Of a DNA stretch of 64,000 bases, positions 8,594-17,038 are shown one piece after another. The stretch's first letter is position 1. Each line of letters starts with the position of its first letter. The DNA is from an uncultured Clostridia bacterium (GTDB lineage Bacteria; Bacillota; Clostridia; Oscillospirales; Ruminococcaceae): positions 1-64,000 of the forward strand of contig CANDEV010000005.1 of the NCBI GenBank assembly GCA_947383835.1, given 5' to 3'. Under the pieces are notes generated by a model. It saw nothing but the letters and a program-made list of their open reading frames with translations. It did no database searches and had not been told where the DNA came from. The position numbers were made by a program, and so were the translations under genes.

Positions 8594-8686
8594 TGTCCCC
8601 CGCCCCCTTGAGGGGGCATAACAAAGTAAATGTTCGCCGTACCTAACATTAGAGGTGACTTTCGCCGCAGGGCGTTCCCTGTCTGC
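8594..8686 (+). repeat. Dispersed GC-rich intergenic repeat, copy 1
   Basis: It contains GCCCCCTTGAGGGGGC (8602-8617) followed by CGCCGTA and, about 40 bp on, an AGGTGACTTTCGCCGCAGGG segment. The same palindrome and GGTGAC...CCGCxGGG layout recur at 12553 and, inverted, at 48256. A partial inverted match (GGGGGTAACTCCGCC on the minus strand) is seen near 8470-8486. No coding potential is apparent. Confidence 0.7.
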
Positions 8687-8711
8687 CATTGCAAATATTT
8701 TTAAAATATGG

Positions 8712-8740
8712 TTGAAATCCTGCCGAAAATGTTGTATAAT
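8712..8740 (+). promoter_or_regulatory. Promoter of glyA
   Basis: TTGAAA (8712-8717) and TATAAT (8735-8740) with a 17-bp spacer. The leader is short, with AAAGGAG at about 8758-8764. Confidence 0.75.
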
Positions 8741-8772
8741 AAAGATATATTTTTCGTAAAGGAGCAATCACT

Positions 8773-10026
8773 ATGTACAATGATATTATGGATACTATCG
8801 GATTTGTAGCCGCTGCCGACCCCGAGGTGGGCGAGGGCATGAAGCAGGAGCTTGCCAGACAGCGCAGAAATCTGGAGCTTATTGCCAGTGAGAACCTTGT
8901 TTCACCGGCAGTAATGGCGGCTATGGGATCGGTGCTGACAAATAAATATGCGGAGGGTTACCCCTCTAAGCGTTACTATGGCGGCTGCCAATGCGTTGAT
9001 ATTGTGGAGAATATCGCTATCGAACGTGCCAAAAAGCTGTTCGGAGCAGGCTTTGCCAACGTTCAGGCACATTCCGGCGCACAGGCTAATACTGCGGTAT
9101 ACTTTGCACTTCTTGAACCCGGCGACACAGTCCTCGGAATGAGCCTTGCCCACGGCGGACACCTTACACACGGCTCACCTGTAAATCTTTCGGGCAAGTA
9201 CTTCAACTTCGTTTCCTACGGTTTGGGTGACGATGAGACTATAGACTACAACAAGGTTGAGGCTCTTGCCAAGGAGCATAAACCTAAGCTTATAGTTGCG
9301 GGAGCTTCCGCTTATCCGAGAATAATCGACTTCCCTAAGCTTCGTGAGATCGCAGATTCCGTCGGCGCATATCTTATGGTTGACATGGCGCACATTGCCG
9401 GACTTGTTGCCGCAGGTGTACACCCAACACCTGTACCCTATGCTCATGTTACGACAACTACTACCCATAAAACATTGAGAGGTCCGAGAGGCGGACTTAT
9501 CCTTACCAACGATGAGGAGCTTGCAAAGAAGATAAACAAGGCAGTTTTCCCCGGAATTCAAGGCGGTCCTCTTATGCACGTTATCGCTTCAAAGGCGGTA
9601 TGCTTCGGCGAAGCTCTTAAGCCCGAATTTAAGGAGTACGGCAAGAAAGTAGTCGAAAATGCACAGGCTCTTGCAAAGGGACTTGTGGAACGCGGATTTG
9701 ACCTTGTTTCAGGCGGTACGGACAATCACCTTATGCTGGTAGATCTTCGTCCCTTTGACATTACGGGAAAGGAGCTTGAACGCCGTCTTGACGAGGTTTA
9801 TATCACCGTAAACAAGAACGCTATCCCCAACGACCCTCAAAGTCCATTTATCACAAGCGGCGTGAGAATAGGTACGCCTGCGGTAACAAGCCGCGGCTTG
9901 GGCGCAGAGGATATGGAAAAAATTGCAGAATATATTTATCTTACCGCTAAGGATTTCGAGGGCAAGGCTGACGAGATCAGAGCGGGCGTGAACGAGATAT
10001 GTGCTAAGTATCCCCTTTATGAATGA
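8773..10026 (+). CDS. glyA: Serine hydroxymethyltransferase
   Basis: A PLP enzyme interconverting serine and glycine with tetrahydrofolate, the main source of one-carbon units. The 417-residue length is normal. N-terminal LIASENLVSPAV, the PLP-lysine motif TTTTHKTLRGPRGG (about residue 230) and the C-terminal VRIGTPAVTSRG are all present. ATG at 8773 follows AAAGGAG by 8 nt. It has its own promoter and a terminator at 10046, so it is probably monocistronic. Confidence 0.97.
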   Translation: MYNDIMDTIGFVAAADPEVGEGMKQELARQRRNLELIASENLVSPAVMAAMGSVLTNKYAEGYPSKRYYGGCQCVDIVENIAIERAKKLFGAGFANVQAHSGAQANTAVYFALLEPGDTVLGMSLAHGGHLTHGSPVNLSGKYFNFVSYGLGDDETIDYNKVEALAKEHKPKLIVAGASAYPRIIDFPKLREIADSVGAYLMVDMAHIAGLVAAGVHPTPVPYAHVTTTTTHKTLRGPRGGLILTNDEELAKKINKAVFPGIQGGPLMHVIASKAVCFGEALKPEFKEYGKKVVENAQALAKGLVERGFDLVSGGTDNHLMLVDLRPFDITGKELERRLDEVYITVNKNAIPNDPQSPFITSGVRIGTPAVTSRGLGAEDMEKIAEYIYLTAKDFEGKADEIRAGVNEICAKYPLYE

Positions 10027-10045
10027 TCAGTAACTTTTTCAATAT

Positions 10046-10073
10046 GGGCAGGCGGTTTGTCCCCCTGCCTTTT
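10046..10073 (+). terminator. Terminator after glyA
   Basis: GGCAGG (10047-10052) pairs with CCTGCC (10064-10069), followed by TTTTG. The stem is short but GC-rich, placed 20 bp after the glyA stop. Confidence 0.7.
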
Positions 10074-10098
10074 GAAATAAAAACAAGGAGTGAATATA

Positions 10099-11271
10099 AT
10101 GAGTGGAAATGTAAAGGCGCAATTTTACAGACAACCACGGTATTACAATAACTTTTCCTGCATAGGCGGAAGTTGCCCTATGAACTGTTGTCAGATTTGG
10201 CGTGTTGACTGGACAAAGGAGGAGGTCGAAAAGCTTAAAAATACAGCATGTTCCGAGCATTTAAAAGAACTTATCAACAGTTCTTTTAAGGAAAACGGAG
10301 AAAAATATATGATTAAAATGGACGAGAAAAAAAAATGTCCGCTTCTTACAGAGGATAATTTTTGTTCCATTCAGCGAGAGCTTGGAGCAGAGTATCTTTC
10401 CTATACCTGCATGATTTATCCAAGAAAATCAATATTAAGTGGAAATACAATTTTAAGCTACTGCAATCTTTCATGTTATCACGTTATGGACATGATTTGT
10501 AATGACAAGGACTGCATGATATTGGAAAATTATCGTCCTACAGCCAAAAAATCAGGCAGAGCAACAATAGATAATGAGGTAGATATTTTAAATCACCCTG
10601 AGCTTAAATACCGTCATCAGCTTTTTGAATTTTTATATGAAATAATTTCTGATGATTCTCATAGTATTGAAACTTCCATAACGTTGGGTGCTCTTGCTGC
10701 ACACAGCATTTCGAAACTTGTAAGTAAGGGTGCATACAGTAAGATTCCTGACAGTATTTCTGCGCTGAAAAAACAGCTTAACAATTCCGAACAAATAAAA
10801 AAGCTTGAAGATATAAAGCCCAATTATGCGGTAAAGTTTGGCTTTTTGAACGAAATTAATAAAATCATTATCCAATCAAATGTAATTTATATGATAAGTG
10901 AAAACGGTGTAATAAGCGTAAACAAATATAATGCTGGTATGGAAAATTTCCGTAGCGATTTTTCCGAAAGAGCGTTTGCGTTAAGAAATATTGCCCTTAA
11001 TCTTCTGCTTGAATGTAAAATGCCGTTCAGAGATATAAATTACAGCATCTTTGAAAATTATTGTTACTATGCCGCTGCTTTTGCTGCAATAAAGCTTTTT
11101 GCTGCAGCAATTTACGTGTCGGGGAATGATTCGGAAAAAGATTTTAAAACCTCATCCTCATACATCAGCCGTTTTTTTGCTCACGACGATTTGAAAGTTA
11201 CGCAGATATTGGATATATTTAAGAACCTTAACTGTATGTCTCCGGCATACATAGCGTTAATTGTTAATTAG
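10099..11271 (+). CDS. FliB-like Cys-cluster protein (lysine-N-methylase family)
   Basis: The 390-residue protein resembles flagellin lysine-N-methylases (FliB family). It has a Cys cluster near the N-terminus (CIGGSCPMNCC, residues 18-28), CPLL and C at about residues 79-87, and LSYTCMIYPR (about 99-108). The cluster probably binds an Fe-S centre, a family inference. ATG 10099 is 8 nt after AAGGAG. No flagellar genes are in the window, so its substrate may be something else. The gene looks AT-richer than its neighbours, which may indicate acquisition. Confidence 0.75.
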   Translation: MSGNVKAQFYRQPRYYNNFSCIGGSCPMNCCQIWRVDWTKEEVEKLKNTACSEHLKELINSSFKENGEKYMIKMDEKKKCPLLTEDNFCSIQRELGAEYLSYTCMIYPRKSILSGNTILSYCNLSCYHVMDMICNDKDCMILENYRPTAKKSGRATIDNEVDILNHPELKYRHQLFEFLYEIISDDSHSIETSITLGALAAHSISKLVSKGAYSKIPDSISALKKQLNNSEQIKKLEDIKPNYAVKFGFLNEINKIIIQSNVIYMISENGVISVNKYNAGMENFRSDFSERAFALRNIALNLLLECKMPFRDINYSIFENYCYYAAAFAAIKLFAAAIYVSGNDSEKDFKTSSSYISRFFAHDDLKVTQILDIFKNLNCMSPAYIALIVN

Positions 11272-11282
11272 GGGTGTGAATT

Positions 11283-12548
11283 ATGAACGCGCCTCTTGCG
11301 GACAGAATACGTCCCAAAACCTTGGACGACGTTGTGGGGCAGTCCCATATACTTGGAAAGGACAAACCATTGCGTCGAATTATCGAAAGCGGCAAGATAC
11401 CCAACATGATTTTCTATGGCAGCTCGGGCGTTGGCAAGACCACCGTTGCCAGAATTATCGCGGAAAATACAAATATGAAGCTCCACAAGCTTAACGGCAC
11501 TTCCGCCTCGATTGCCGATATAAAGGACGTTATTGCAGATACAAACACCTTTGACGGGCTGAACGGTATTTTGCTGTACCTTGACGAGATACAGTACCTG
11601 AACAAAAAGCAACAGCAGTCCCTCCTTGAATATATAGAGAACGGACAGATAACTCTTATCGCTTCCACCACCGAAAATCCATATTTTTATGTGTACAACG
11701 CCATAATAAGCCGCTCCACGGTGTTCGAGTTTAAGCCAATAACCGCTGAGGAGCTTGTCCCCGCTGTGAGCAGAGCGTTCCGCCTTGCCGCCGAGGAGCT
11801 TGGCATGAAAATAAAGGTGGAAAAGGGCGTTGTAGAGCATATTGCACAAGGGTGTGGGGGAGACGTTCGGAAGTCAATAAACACAGCGGAGCTTTGCCTC
11901 CTTTCCGCCGCAAGCGGGGCGGGGGAGGTAATAATAAAAATGGAAACCGCCGAAGCTCTTACCCAGCGCAGCAATATGCGCTACGACCGCGACGGCGATT
12001 CACATTACGATATTTTGTCGGCGCTGCATAAATCCGTCCGCGGCTCGGACGAAAACGCCGCACTTCACTATGCCGCCCGCCTTATTGAAGCGGGGGACAT
12101 TATTTCACTTTCCCGACGGCTTTTGTGCATAGCCTCCGAGGATATAGGTCTTGCCTATCCGCAGGCTATACCTATCGTTAAGGCGTGTGTTGACAGCGCA
12201 CTCCAGCTCGGTCTCCCCGAAGCGAAGCTCCCTCTTGCAAATGCCGTGATACTTCTTGCCACTGCGCCTAAGTCAAATTCGGCGTGTCTTGCTATAAATG
12301 CGGCTTTGGAGGACGTTCAGACTAAAGAATGCGGCGATTTCCCCCGCCATTTGCAGAATAAGCATTTCGACGGCGAAGGGGCTGCGGTAAAGGGTCAGCA
12401 CTATCTGTACCCCCACAATTTTCCAAATCATTATGTTGAGCAGCAATACCTGCCTGACCCCATAAAGGACAGGGTGTACTATCAATACGGCGAAAATAAA
12501 GCGGAACAGGCAGCGAAGCAGTACTGGGAGAAAATCAAGGGGAAATAA
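11283..12548 (+). CDS. rarA: Replication-associated recombination protein A (RarA/MgsA AAA+ ATPase)
   Basis: A AAA+ ATPase of the clamp-loader/RuvB-like group acting at stalled replication forks. Walker A GSSGVGKTT (residues 46-54), Walker B LYLDEIQ (about 97-103), sensor STTENP, and the C-terminal tetramerisation domain including LYPHNFPNHYVEQQYLPD are visible. 421 residues is the usual size. GGGGTG precedes the ATG. It is followed by repeat copy 2 and a convergent gene. Confidence 0.94.
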   Translation: MNAPLADRIRPKTLDDVVGQSHILGKDKPLRRIIESGKIPNMIFYGSSGVGKTTVARIIAENTNMKLHKLNGTSASIADIKDVIADTNTFDGLNGILLYLDEIQYLNKKQQQSLLEYIENGQITLIASTTENPYFYVYNAIISRSTVFEFKPITAEELVPAVSRAFRLAAEELGMKIKVEKGVVEHIAQGCGGDVRKSINTAELCLLSAASGAGEVIIKMETAEALTQRSNMRYDRDGDSHYDILSALHKSVRGSDENAALHYAARLIEAGDIISLSRRLLCIASEDIGLAYPQAIPIVKACVDSALQLGLPEAKLPLANAVILLATAPKSNSACLAINAALEDVQTKECGDFPRHLQNKHFDGEGAAVKGQHYLYPHNFPNHYVEQQYLPDPIKDRVYYQYGENKAEQAAKQYWEKIKGK

Positions 12549-12552
12549 AAAT

Positions 12553-12673
12553 GTCCCCGCCCCCTTGAGGGGGCTTGATAAATTAGGGTGCGTTGAGTGG
12601 TAGTGTCAACACACCCTAAAGGTACGCCGTATTTGTCTTTGGGGGTGACATACCCGCGGGGGCTCCCCGTTAA
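12553..12673 (+). repeat. Dispersed GC-rich intergenic repeat, copy 2
   Basis: GCCCCCTTGAGGGGGC (12559-12574) is followed by a second hairpin, TTAGGGTGCGTTGA (12583-12596) against TCAACACACCCTAA (12606-12619), then GGTACGCCGTA and GGGGGTGACATACCCGCGGG. The second hairpin is absent from the copies at 8594 and 48256, so it looks like an insertion within the repeat. The element lies between convergent genes and may also terminate both. Confidence 0.7.
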
Positions 12674-13590
12674 AAATGACTTTCTATTACTTTTGAGGAT
12701 AATTCCGAGGAATATCTCCAATGTGAAATATGCCCCTCGGTAATAAAATATTCGGGAGGACGGTGAATACGGGAACCGTTGAAAACGTCCACAATAATAA
12801 GCTTGACCTTCATTTTTTCGGGAATAAGAGCTTTTATGTACACGCTTGCGTGCTGCCCCACAGCCGCACCCTCCTTGGGCTCGGCAAGTCCTGCTAAATT
12901 CGGGGCAAGTTCCACGAAAATCCCGTAATCCTCGACGCTGCGTATTATTCCCGAAACTGTCTCCCCATAGTTGAAGCGGGAGGCGTTTTCTTCCCACGTA
13001 CCCAAAAGCTCCTTGTGGGAAAGCCAGACTCTGCCGCCGCTTATGTCCTTTATTACGACAAAAATATCCTGTCCCGTCTGGAAACGGTCGGAGGGGTGAG
13101 ATATTCGCGAAACGGAAATAGCGTCTATCGGTATCAGGGACGGTATCCCGCAGCCTATGTCAACAAACGCGCCGAACTGCTCAAGATGAGTGACCTTTGC
13201 GGGGATAATATCTCCGGGGGTCAGCGCGGAGATGAATTCCTCCATACATTCCTCCTGCACCTCCCGACGCGACAAAATCGCTGTAAAACCACCGGCTTCG
13301 TCCTTTAATATCTGCTTGACCTTGAAGCAAACGGGCTTGTTGACCTTTGTGATAAGAGCGATGTCCTTGGTTGTCCCCTCGGAAATGCCGAGAGCGCCCT
13401 CCTCGCGGGGGATTATTCCCTTTGCACAGGGCAGGTCGATGTGCAGGTCGTGGTCATTGTCGCATATCAGCACACGGGCTTCAAGTATTTTCCCCTGAAG
13501 CATGGCTTCCTGCAAAGCGTAAATTGATTTGATACAGCTTTGATTATCGGGCGTCATAAAAAGTTCGCCCTCAGGACAATATTTATTCAT
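12670..13590 (-). CDS. S1-domain RNA-binding protein (ribosomal protein S1-like)
   Basis: A 306-residue protein with OB-fold S1 repeats. The clearest is about residues 127-190 (GDIIPAKVTHLEQFGAFVDIG), a second follows at about 212-275 (GETVSGIIRSVEDYGIFVEL), and a degenerate one lies at about 35-115. GGGAGG precedes the ATG on the minus strand. It probably binds RNA in translation or decay, but it is much shorter than full S1. It converges with rarA and shares its intergenic repeat. Confidence 0.8.
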   Translation of the reverse strand: MNKYCPEGELFMTPDNQSCIKSIYALQEAMLQGKILEARVLICDNDHDLHIDLPCAKGIIPREEGALGISEGTTKDIALITKVNKPVCFKVKQILKDEAGGFTAILSRREVQEECMEEFISALTPGDIIPAKVTHLEQFGAFVDIGCGIPSLIPIDAISVSRISHPSDRFQTGQDIFVVIKDISGGRVWLSHKELLGTWEENASRFNYGETVSGIIRSVEDYGIFVELAPNLAGLAEPKEGAAVGQHASVYIKALIPEKMKVKLIIVDVFNGSRIHRPPEYFITEGHISHWRYSSELSSKVIESHF

Positions 13591-13730
13591 TTTGTACCTC
13601 CCGAGTTTTATTGCAATTCCCGTTTTTCGGAAATCGGTGTTAAATTTTTCTGCTTTTCAATTCTATGCTTTTGGGACGTTTTATATTCGGGAAAAGTTTT
13701 TGGCAGGGGAAATTTTTTTGAAAAAGTGCA

Positions 13731-13766
13731 CATTATAAAAATAACCGCAGAGAATACCCTGCGGTT
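13731..13766 (-). terminator. Minus-strand terminator
   Basis: AACCGCAG (13743-13750) pairs with CTGCGGTT (13759-13766). Read on the minus strand the stem is followed by ATTTTTATAA. It lies 110 bp beyond the stop of the 114-residue gene, with the 104-bp hairpin element between them. Confidence 0.65.
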
Positions 13767-13768
13767 TA

Positions 13769-13872
13769 ATACTAATTCACTCCAAATGTGTAGACAAAAA
13801 ATTTGGCGCAAAAATCATATACGCAAATTTTTGCTTGAATTTTTTGTACACATTTAGGTCTTGAATTAGTAT
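13769..13872. mobile_element. 104-bp MITE-like hairpin element, copy 1
   Basis: Perfect 11-bp terminal inverted repeats ATACTAATTCA / TGAATTAGTAT enclose a sequence that folds on itself almost throughout (ATGTGTA with TACACAT; AAAAAATT with AATTTTTT). A second copy of identical length is at 14604. TA dinucleotides at the ends fit insertion by a Tc1/IS630-type enzyme, though the palindromic ends make the duplication undecidable. It separates the 114-residue gene from its terminator, which suggests insertion. Confidence 0.75.
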
Positions 13873-13875
13873 AAA

Positions 13876-14220
13876 TCAGCTTATGCGTGAAATGTCTCTG
13901 CCGCCGTGACCTATTATTATTCGGGAGGCTTTGGCGGCGTCCTCGCTTCTGCATACCACTTCAAGGACGTGCTTTGCAGAAATATAATCGTTTTCGTATA
14001 CTTCGCTTTCGTTGTCGTGCGAGGGGTAGCTTAACGGCATAGAATATGTCGGGTTGTTTGTGGTAGTGTTAAAGGCGACGATAGTGTTCATTTTGTTTGT
14101 CTGCTTTTTTGCGGAATAATCTTTTGTCTCTATAGATGCAAGAGGGGACAGAGCATTTCTAAGCGCTCCCGCGGCAAAATCCGCGCTGTCGGGTGAGTCG
14201 AAATGAGCGATTATTTTCAT
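13876..14220 (-). CDS. Conserved-looking hypothetical protein, 114 residues
   Basis: I do not recognise the family. The N-terminus MKIIAHFDSPDSADFAAGAL and the C-terminus (residues 84-110, VLEVVCRSEDAAKASRIIIG) look like two alpha/beta halves of a small ferredoxin-like fold. The middle is polar and low in conservation signals. GAAAGGAG precedes the ATG. It is transcribed away from the DUF951 gene and has a hairpin element directly after its stop. Confidence 0.6.
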   Translation of the reverse strand: MKIIAHFDSPDSADFAAGALRNALSPLASIETKDYSAKKQTNKMNTIVAFNTTTNNPTYSMPLSYPSHDNESEVYENDYISAKHVLEVVCRSEDAAKASRIIIGHGGRDISRIS

Positions 14221-14330
14221 GGTAATTGTTCTCCTTTCAGGTCGTTTTGTGCAAATCGCTTTGTTTGAGGTTAAATATACGCGCTATTTTTTATTTTGTT
14301 TAGAATTTCTGAAAATATTGCTGAAAATAA

Positions 14331-14360
14331 TTGCCTTTATAGTATAAAATGTGGTATAAT
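14331..14360 (+). promoter_or_regulatory. Promoter of the DUF951 gene
   Basis: TTGCCT (14331-14336) and TATAAT (14355-14360), spacer 18 bp. GGAAAGGAA at about 14379-14387 serves the ATG at 14397. Confidence 0.65.
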
Positions 14361-14396
14361 AAATGTAATTGGATTTTTGGAAAGGAACGGCGGCTT

Positions 14397-14591
14397 ATGG
14401 ACATTCGCCCAATGGATATACTTGTTATGAAAAAGCAGCACCCTTGCGGCGAAAAGCATATGCTTGTGCTGCGCGCAGGTATGGATTTCAAGCTCCGATG
14501 TCAGGGCTGCGGACACGAGTTTATGGTGTCCCGAAGTAAAATTGAAAAAAATGTAAAATCGGTGGAACGCGCTGAAAAGGAAAATCCTTAG
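14397..14591 (+). CDS. DUF951 small zinc-ribbon-like protein
   Basis: The 64-residue product starts MDIRPMDILVMKKQHPCGEK and carries CG...CxGCG cysteines (C18 and the CQGC pair at about 39-42), as in the short DUF951 proteins of Firmicutes that probably bind zinc or nucleic acid. An upstream in-frame ATG at 14349 overlaps the promoter, so 14397, 9 nt after the ribosome site, is chosen. The function is unknown. In many Firmicutes relatives lie near translation or replication genes, and prfA follows here. Confidence 0.8.
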   Translation: MDIRPMDILVMKKQHPCGEKHMLVLRAGMDFKLRCQGCGHEFMVSRSKIEKNVKSVERAEKENP

Positions 14592-14603
14592 CAATTATGT
14601 CTA

Positions 14604-14707
14604 ATACTGATTCACTCCCAATGTGCAGACAAAAAATTCGGCGCAAAAATCATATACGCAAATTTTTGCTTGAATTTTTTGTGCACATTTAGGTCGTGAA
14701 TCAGTAT
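14604..14707. mobile_element. 104-bp MITE-like hairpin element, copy 2
   Basis: Same length and fold as the copy at 13769. Terminal repeats here are ATACTGATTCAC / GTGAATCAGTAT. Relative to copy 1 the changes come in matched pairs (A to G with T to C at the ends; ATGTGTA/TACACAT to ATGTGCA/TGCACAT inside), so pairing is kept. It lies 13 bp after the DUF951 stop and upstream of prfA. Confidence 0.75.
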
Positions 14708-14775
14708 GAATTTGGAAAAATACCGATTTTGAAAGGAGCGTTTGCTGCGGCGGTATAGGTCGGAGCAATATTGTT

Positions 14776-15864
14776 ATGTTTGAAAAGCTAAAGGCTGCCG
14801 AGGAAAAATACGGCGAAATAAGTGAGAAGCTTACTGATATGGAGGTTATCGGCGACAATAAGCTGTACGCCTCTTTGATGAAGGAATATAAAAACCTTAC
14901 CCCAATTGTGGAAAAGTACCGTGAGTACTGCAAGTGCAAAAAGTCTGCCGACGAGGCTAAGGAGCTTTTGGACGACAGCGGCACGGACAGCGAAATGAAA
15001 GAGCTTGCAAGAATGGAGCTTGACGAGAACCGTACCCGCATTGACGAGATAAGCGAGGAACTGAAAGTACTCCTTATTCCCAAAGACCCCAACGATGACA
15101 AGAATGTTATTATTGAGATCCGCGGCGGCGCGGGAGGGGACGAGGCTTCTCTGTTTGCGAACTCGCTGTACAGAATGTACAGTATGTACGCCGAGGCTCG
15201 CCGCTGGAAAATAGAAGTACTCAGCATTAACGAGACGGAGCTCGGCGGTATCAAGGAAATAAGCTTCAGCGTAGAGGGCGAGGGAGCATACTCCCGTTTT
15301 AAGTATGAAAGCGGTGTACACCGTGTGCAGCGCGTTCCCGAGACCGAGTCCCAGGGGAGAATACACACTTCAACGGTAACGGTTGCGGTGCTTGTTGAAG
15401 CGGATGATGTGGAGCTTGAAATTAATCCGACGGACTTGAAGATCGACGTATTCAGAGCGTCGGGAGCCGGCGGTCAGCACATCAACAAAACCGAGTCGGC
15501 TGTAAGAATTACCCACCTGCCCACAGGCGTTGTTGTGGAATGTCAGGACGAACGCAGCCAGCATAAAAACAAGGACAAAGCAATGAAAATTCTCCGCTCA
15601 AGGCTTTACGAGGCTCTTATGCAGGAGCAGAACGATAAAATAGCCTCCGAGCGCAAATCCCAAGTGGGAACGGGCAATCGTTCCGAGCGTATCAGGACTT
15701 ATAACTTCCCCGAAAGCCGCGTTACCGACCATAGGATCGGACTTACCTTGTATCGTCTTGAAAGCATTCTCAACGGCAGCCTTGACGATATAATCGACGC
15801 TCTTGCCACCGCAGATCAGGCGGCGAAGCTTTCACAATCCGGCGAGGAGTCCCCACAGTTATAG
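14776..15864 (+). CDS. prfA: Peptide chain release factor 1
   Basis: RF1 recognises UAA and UAG stop codons and triggers peptide release. The GGQ motif is at residues 232-234 (GAGGQHINKTE), and the stop-codon tripeptide position reads PET (188-190), close to the P-A/V-T of RF1. 362 residues is standard. The ribosome site is modest (GGAG, 11 nt before ATG). The GGQ methylase gene prmC, often next to prfA, is not here; tsaC follows. Confidence 0.95.
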   Translation: MFEKLKAAEEKYGEISEKLTDMEVIGDNKLYASLMKEYKNLTPIVEKYREYCKCKKSADEAKELLDDSGTDSEMKELARMELDENRTRIDEISEELKVLLIPKDPNDDKNVIIEIRGGAGGDEASLFANSLYRMYSMYAEARRWKIEVLSINETELGGIKEISFSVEGEGAYSRFKYESGVHRVQRVPETESQGRIHTSTVTVAVLVEADDVELEINPTDLKIDVFRASGAGGQHINKTESAVRITHLPTGVVVECQDERSQHKNKDKAMKILRSRLYEALMQEQNDKIASERKSQVGTGNRSERIRTYNFPESRVTDHRIGLTLYRLESILNGSLDDIIDALATADQAAKLSQSGEESPQL

Positions 15865-15955
15865 TCCGCCAATGTTAAGTGCGGAGGAGATAAAGCTTAT
15901 CAAGCGCCTAAATGCGTGGGAAAATGTTACTAAATTTACAAGGTGAGATAGCGTA

Positions 15956-16975
15956 ATGCAGTTTGCAACAAAGCTTCTGACGAGCGCAGATGCTGATATA
16001 AATTACGCCGCAGAGCTTATCAAAGGCGGCGAGGTAGTTGGTATGCCTACGGAGACGGTCTACGGACTTGCGGCGGACGCCGAAAATGCCGACGCTGTAA
16101 AAAAAATCTTCGCGGCAAAGGGCAGACCACAGGACAATCCTCTTATTGTCCACATTGCGGAAATTGCCGATATTGAGGTGTACGCCCATGACGTACCCAA
16201 AATCGCCTATAAGCTTGCGGAAAAATTCTGTCCCGGACCGCTGACAATGGTACTGCCCAAAAGAGACAGAATACCCGATATAACAAGCGCGGGGCTTGAC
16301 ACGGTGGGAATACGTATCCCGTACCACCCTGCTGCAAGAAAACTTATACGTTTAAGCGGCAAATCAATAGCCGCTCCCTCGGCAAATTTGTCGGGAAGTC
16401 CAAGTCCTACAACCGCTGATCACGTTATGAACGATATGAACGGCCGAATACCTGCAATAATTGACGGCGGAAGCTGTCCCGTCGGAGTGGAAAGCACGGT
16501 CATTTCCTTTGAGAACGGGGCGGTGAGAATACTTCGTCCGGGGTTTATTTCGTGGGAGGAGCTTTCCGAATTTTGCGATGTCATAAAGGATAGGCATATT
16601 ACCGAGTCAGCAGCTGCGGGAGAAGCGGTTCGCTCCCCGGGAATGAAGTATAAGCATTATTCTCCAAAGGCAAAAGTAACTATAGTTTGCGGCAGCGAGC
16701 AGCAATTTATTGATTTTGTGAACAATACAAATGATGATAAGGTGTACGCAATGCCATTTGAGGCTTCGGAAAAGATATGCGTACCGTGTATTCCTTACGG
16801 AAAAACCTCTGAGGAGCAGGCGGCAAAGCTTTTTGCGGCGTTAAGGGAATTTGACGAAAAAGGCGCGGAGCGAGTTTATGCAATGTGCCCTGCCCAAAAC
16901 GGAGTCGGACTTGCGGTATACAACCGTCTTTTGAGGGCGGCAGGGTTTGATGTTATTGATTTGCATGAAAAATAG
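15956..16975 (+). CDS. tsaC: Threonylcarbamoyl-AMP synthase (Sua5/TsaC type)
   Basis: It makes threonylcarbamoyl-AMP from Thr, bicarbonate and ATP for the t6A37 modification of ANN-decoding tRNAs. The YrdC domain covers about residues 13-200 (GMPTETVYGLAADA, KGRPQDNPLIVHI, PSANLSGSPSPT), and a C-terminal Sua5 domain follows after a PGMKYKHYSPKA linker, giving 339 residues. AGGTGAG precedes the ATG. It is placed between prfA and coaE on the same strand. Confidence 0.93.
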   Translation: MQFATKLLTSADADINYAAELIKGGEVVGMPTETVYGLAADAENADAVKKIFAAKGRPQDNPLIVHIAEIADIEVYAHDVPKIAYKLAEKFCPGPLTMVLPKRDRIPDITSAGLDTVGIRIPYHPAARKLIRLSGKSIAAPSANLSGSPSPTTADHVMNDMNGRIPAIIDGGSCPVGVESTVISFENGAVRILRPGFISWEELSEFCDVIKDRHITESAAAGEAVRSPGMKYKHYSPKAKVTIVCGSEQQFIDFVNNTNDDKVYAMPFEASEKICVPCIPYGKTSEEQAAKLFAALREFDEKGAERVYAMCPAQNGVGLAVYNRLLRAAGFDVIDLHEK

Positions 16976-17038
16976 GGAATTGTTAAAGTCGGAAAAGTTT
17001 TTTAAAACGGAGACATACATTAGGGAGGATGGTTAAAT

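Noticed and set aside
14601..15368. 255-codon open frame on the minus strand over prfA
   Set aside because: It lies antisense to prfA and copy 2 of the hairpin element, has a Ser-rich composition typical of mirrored codons, and no ribosome site.
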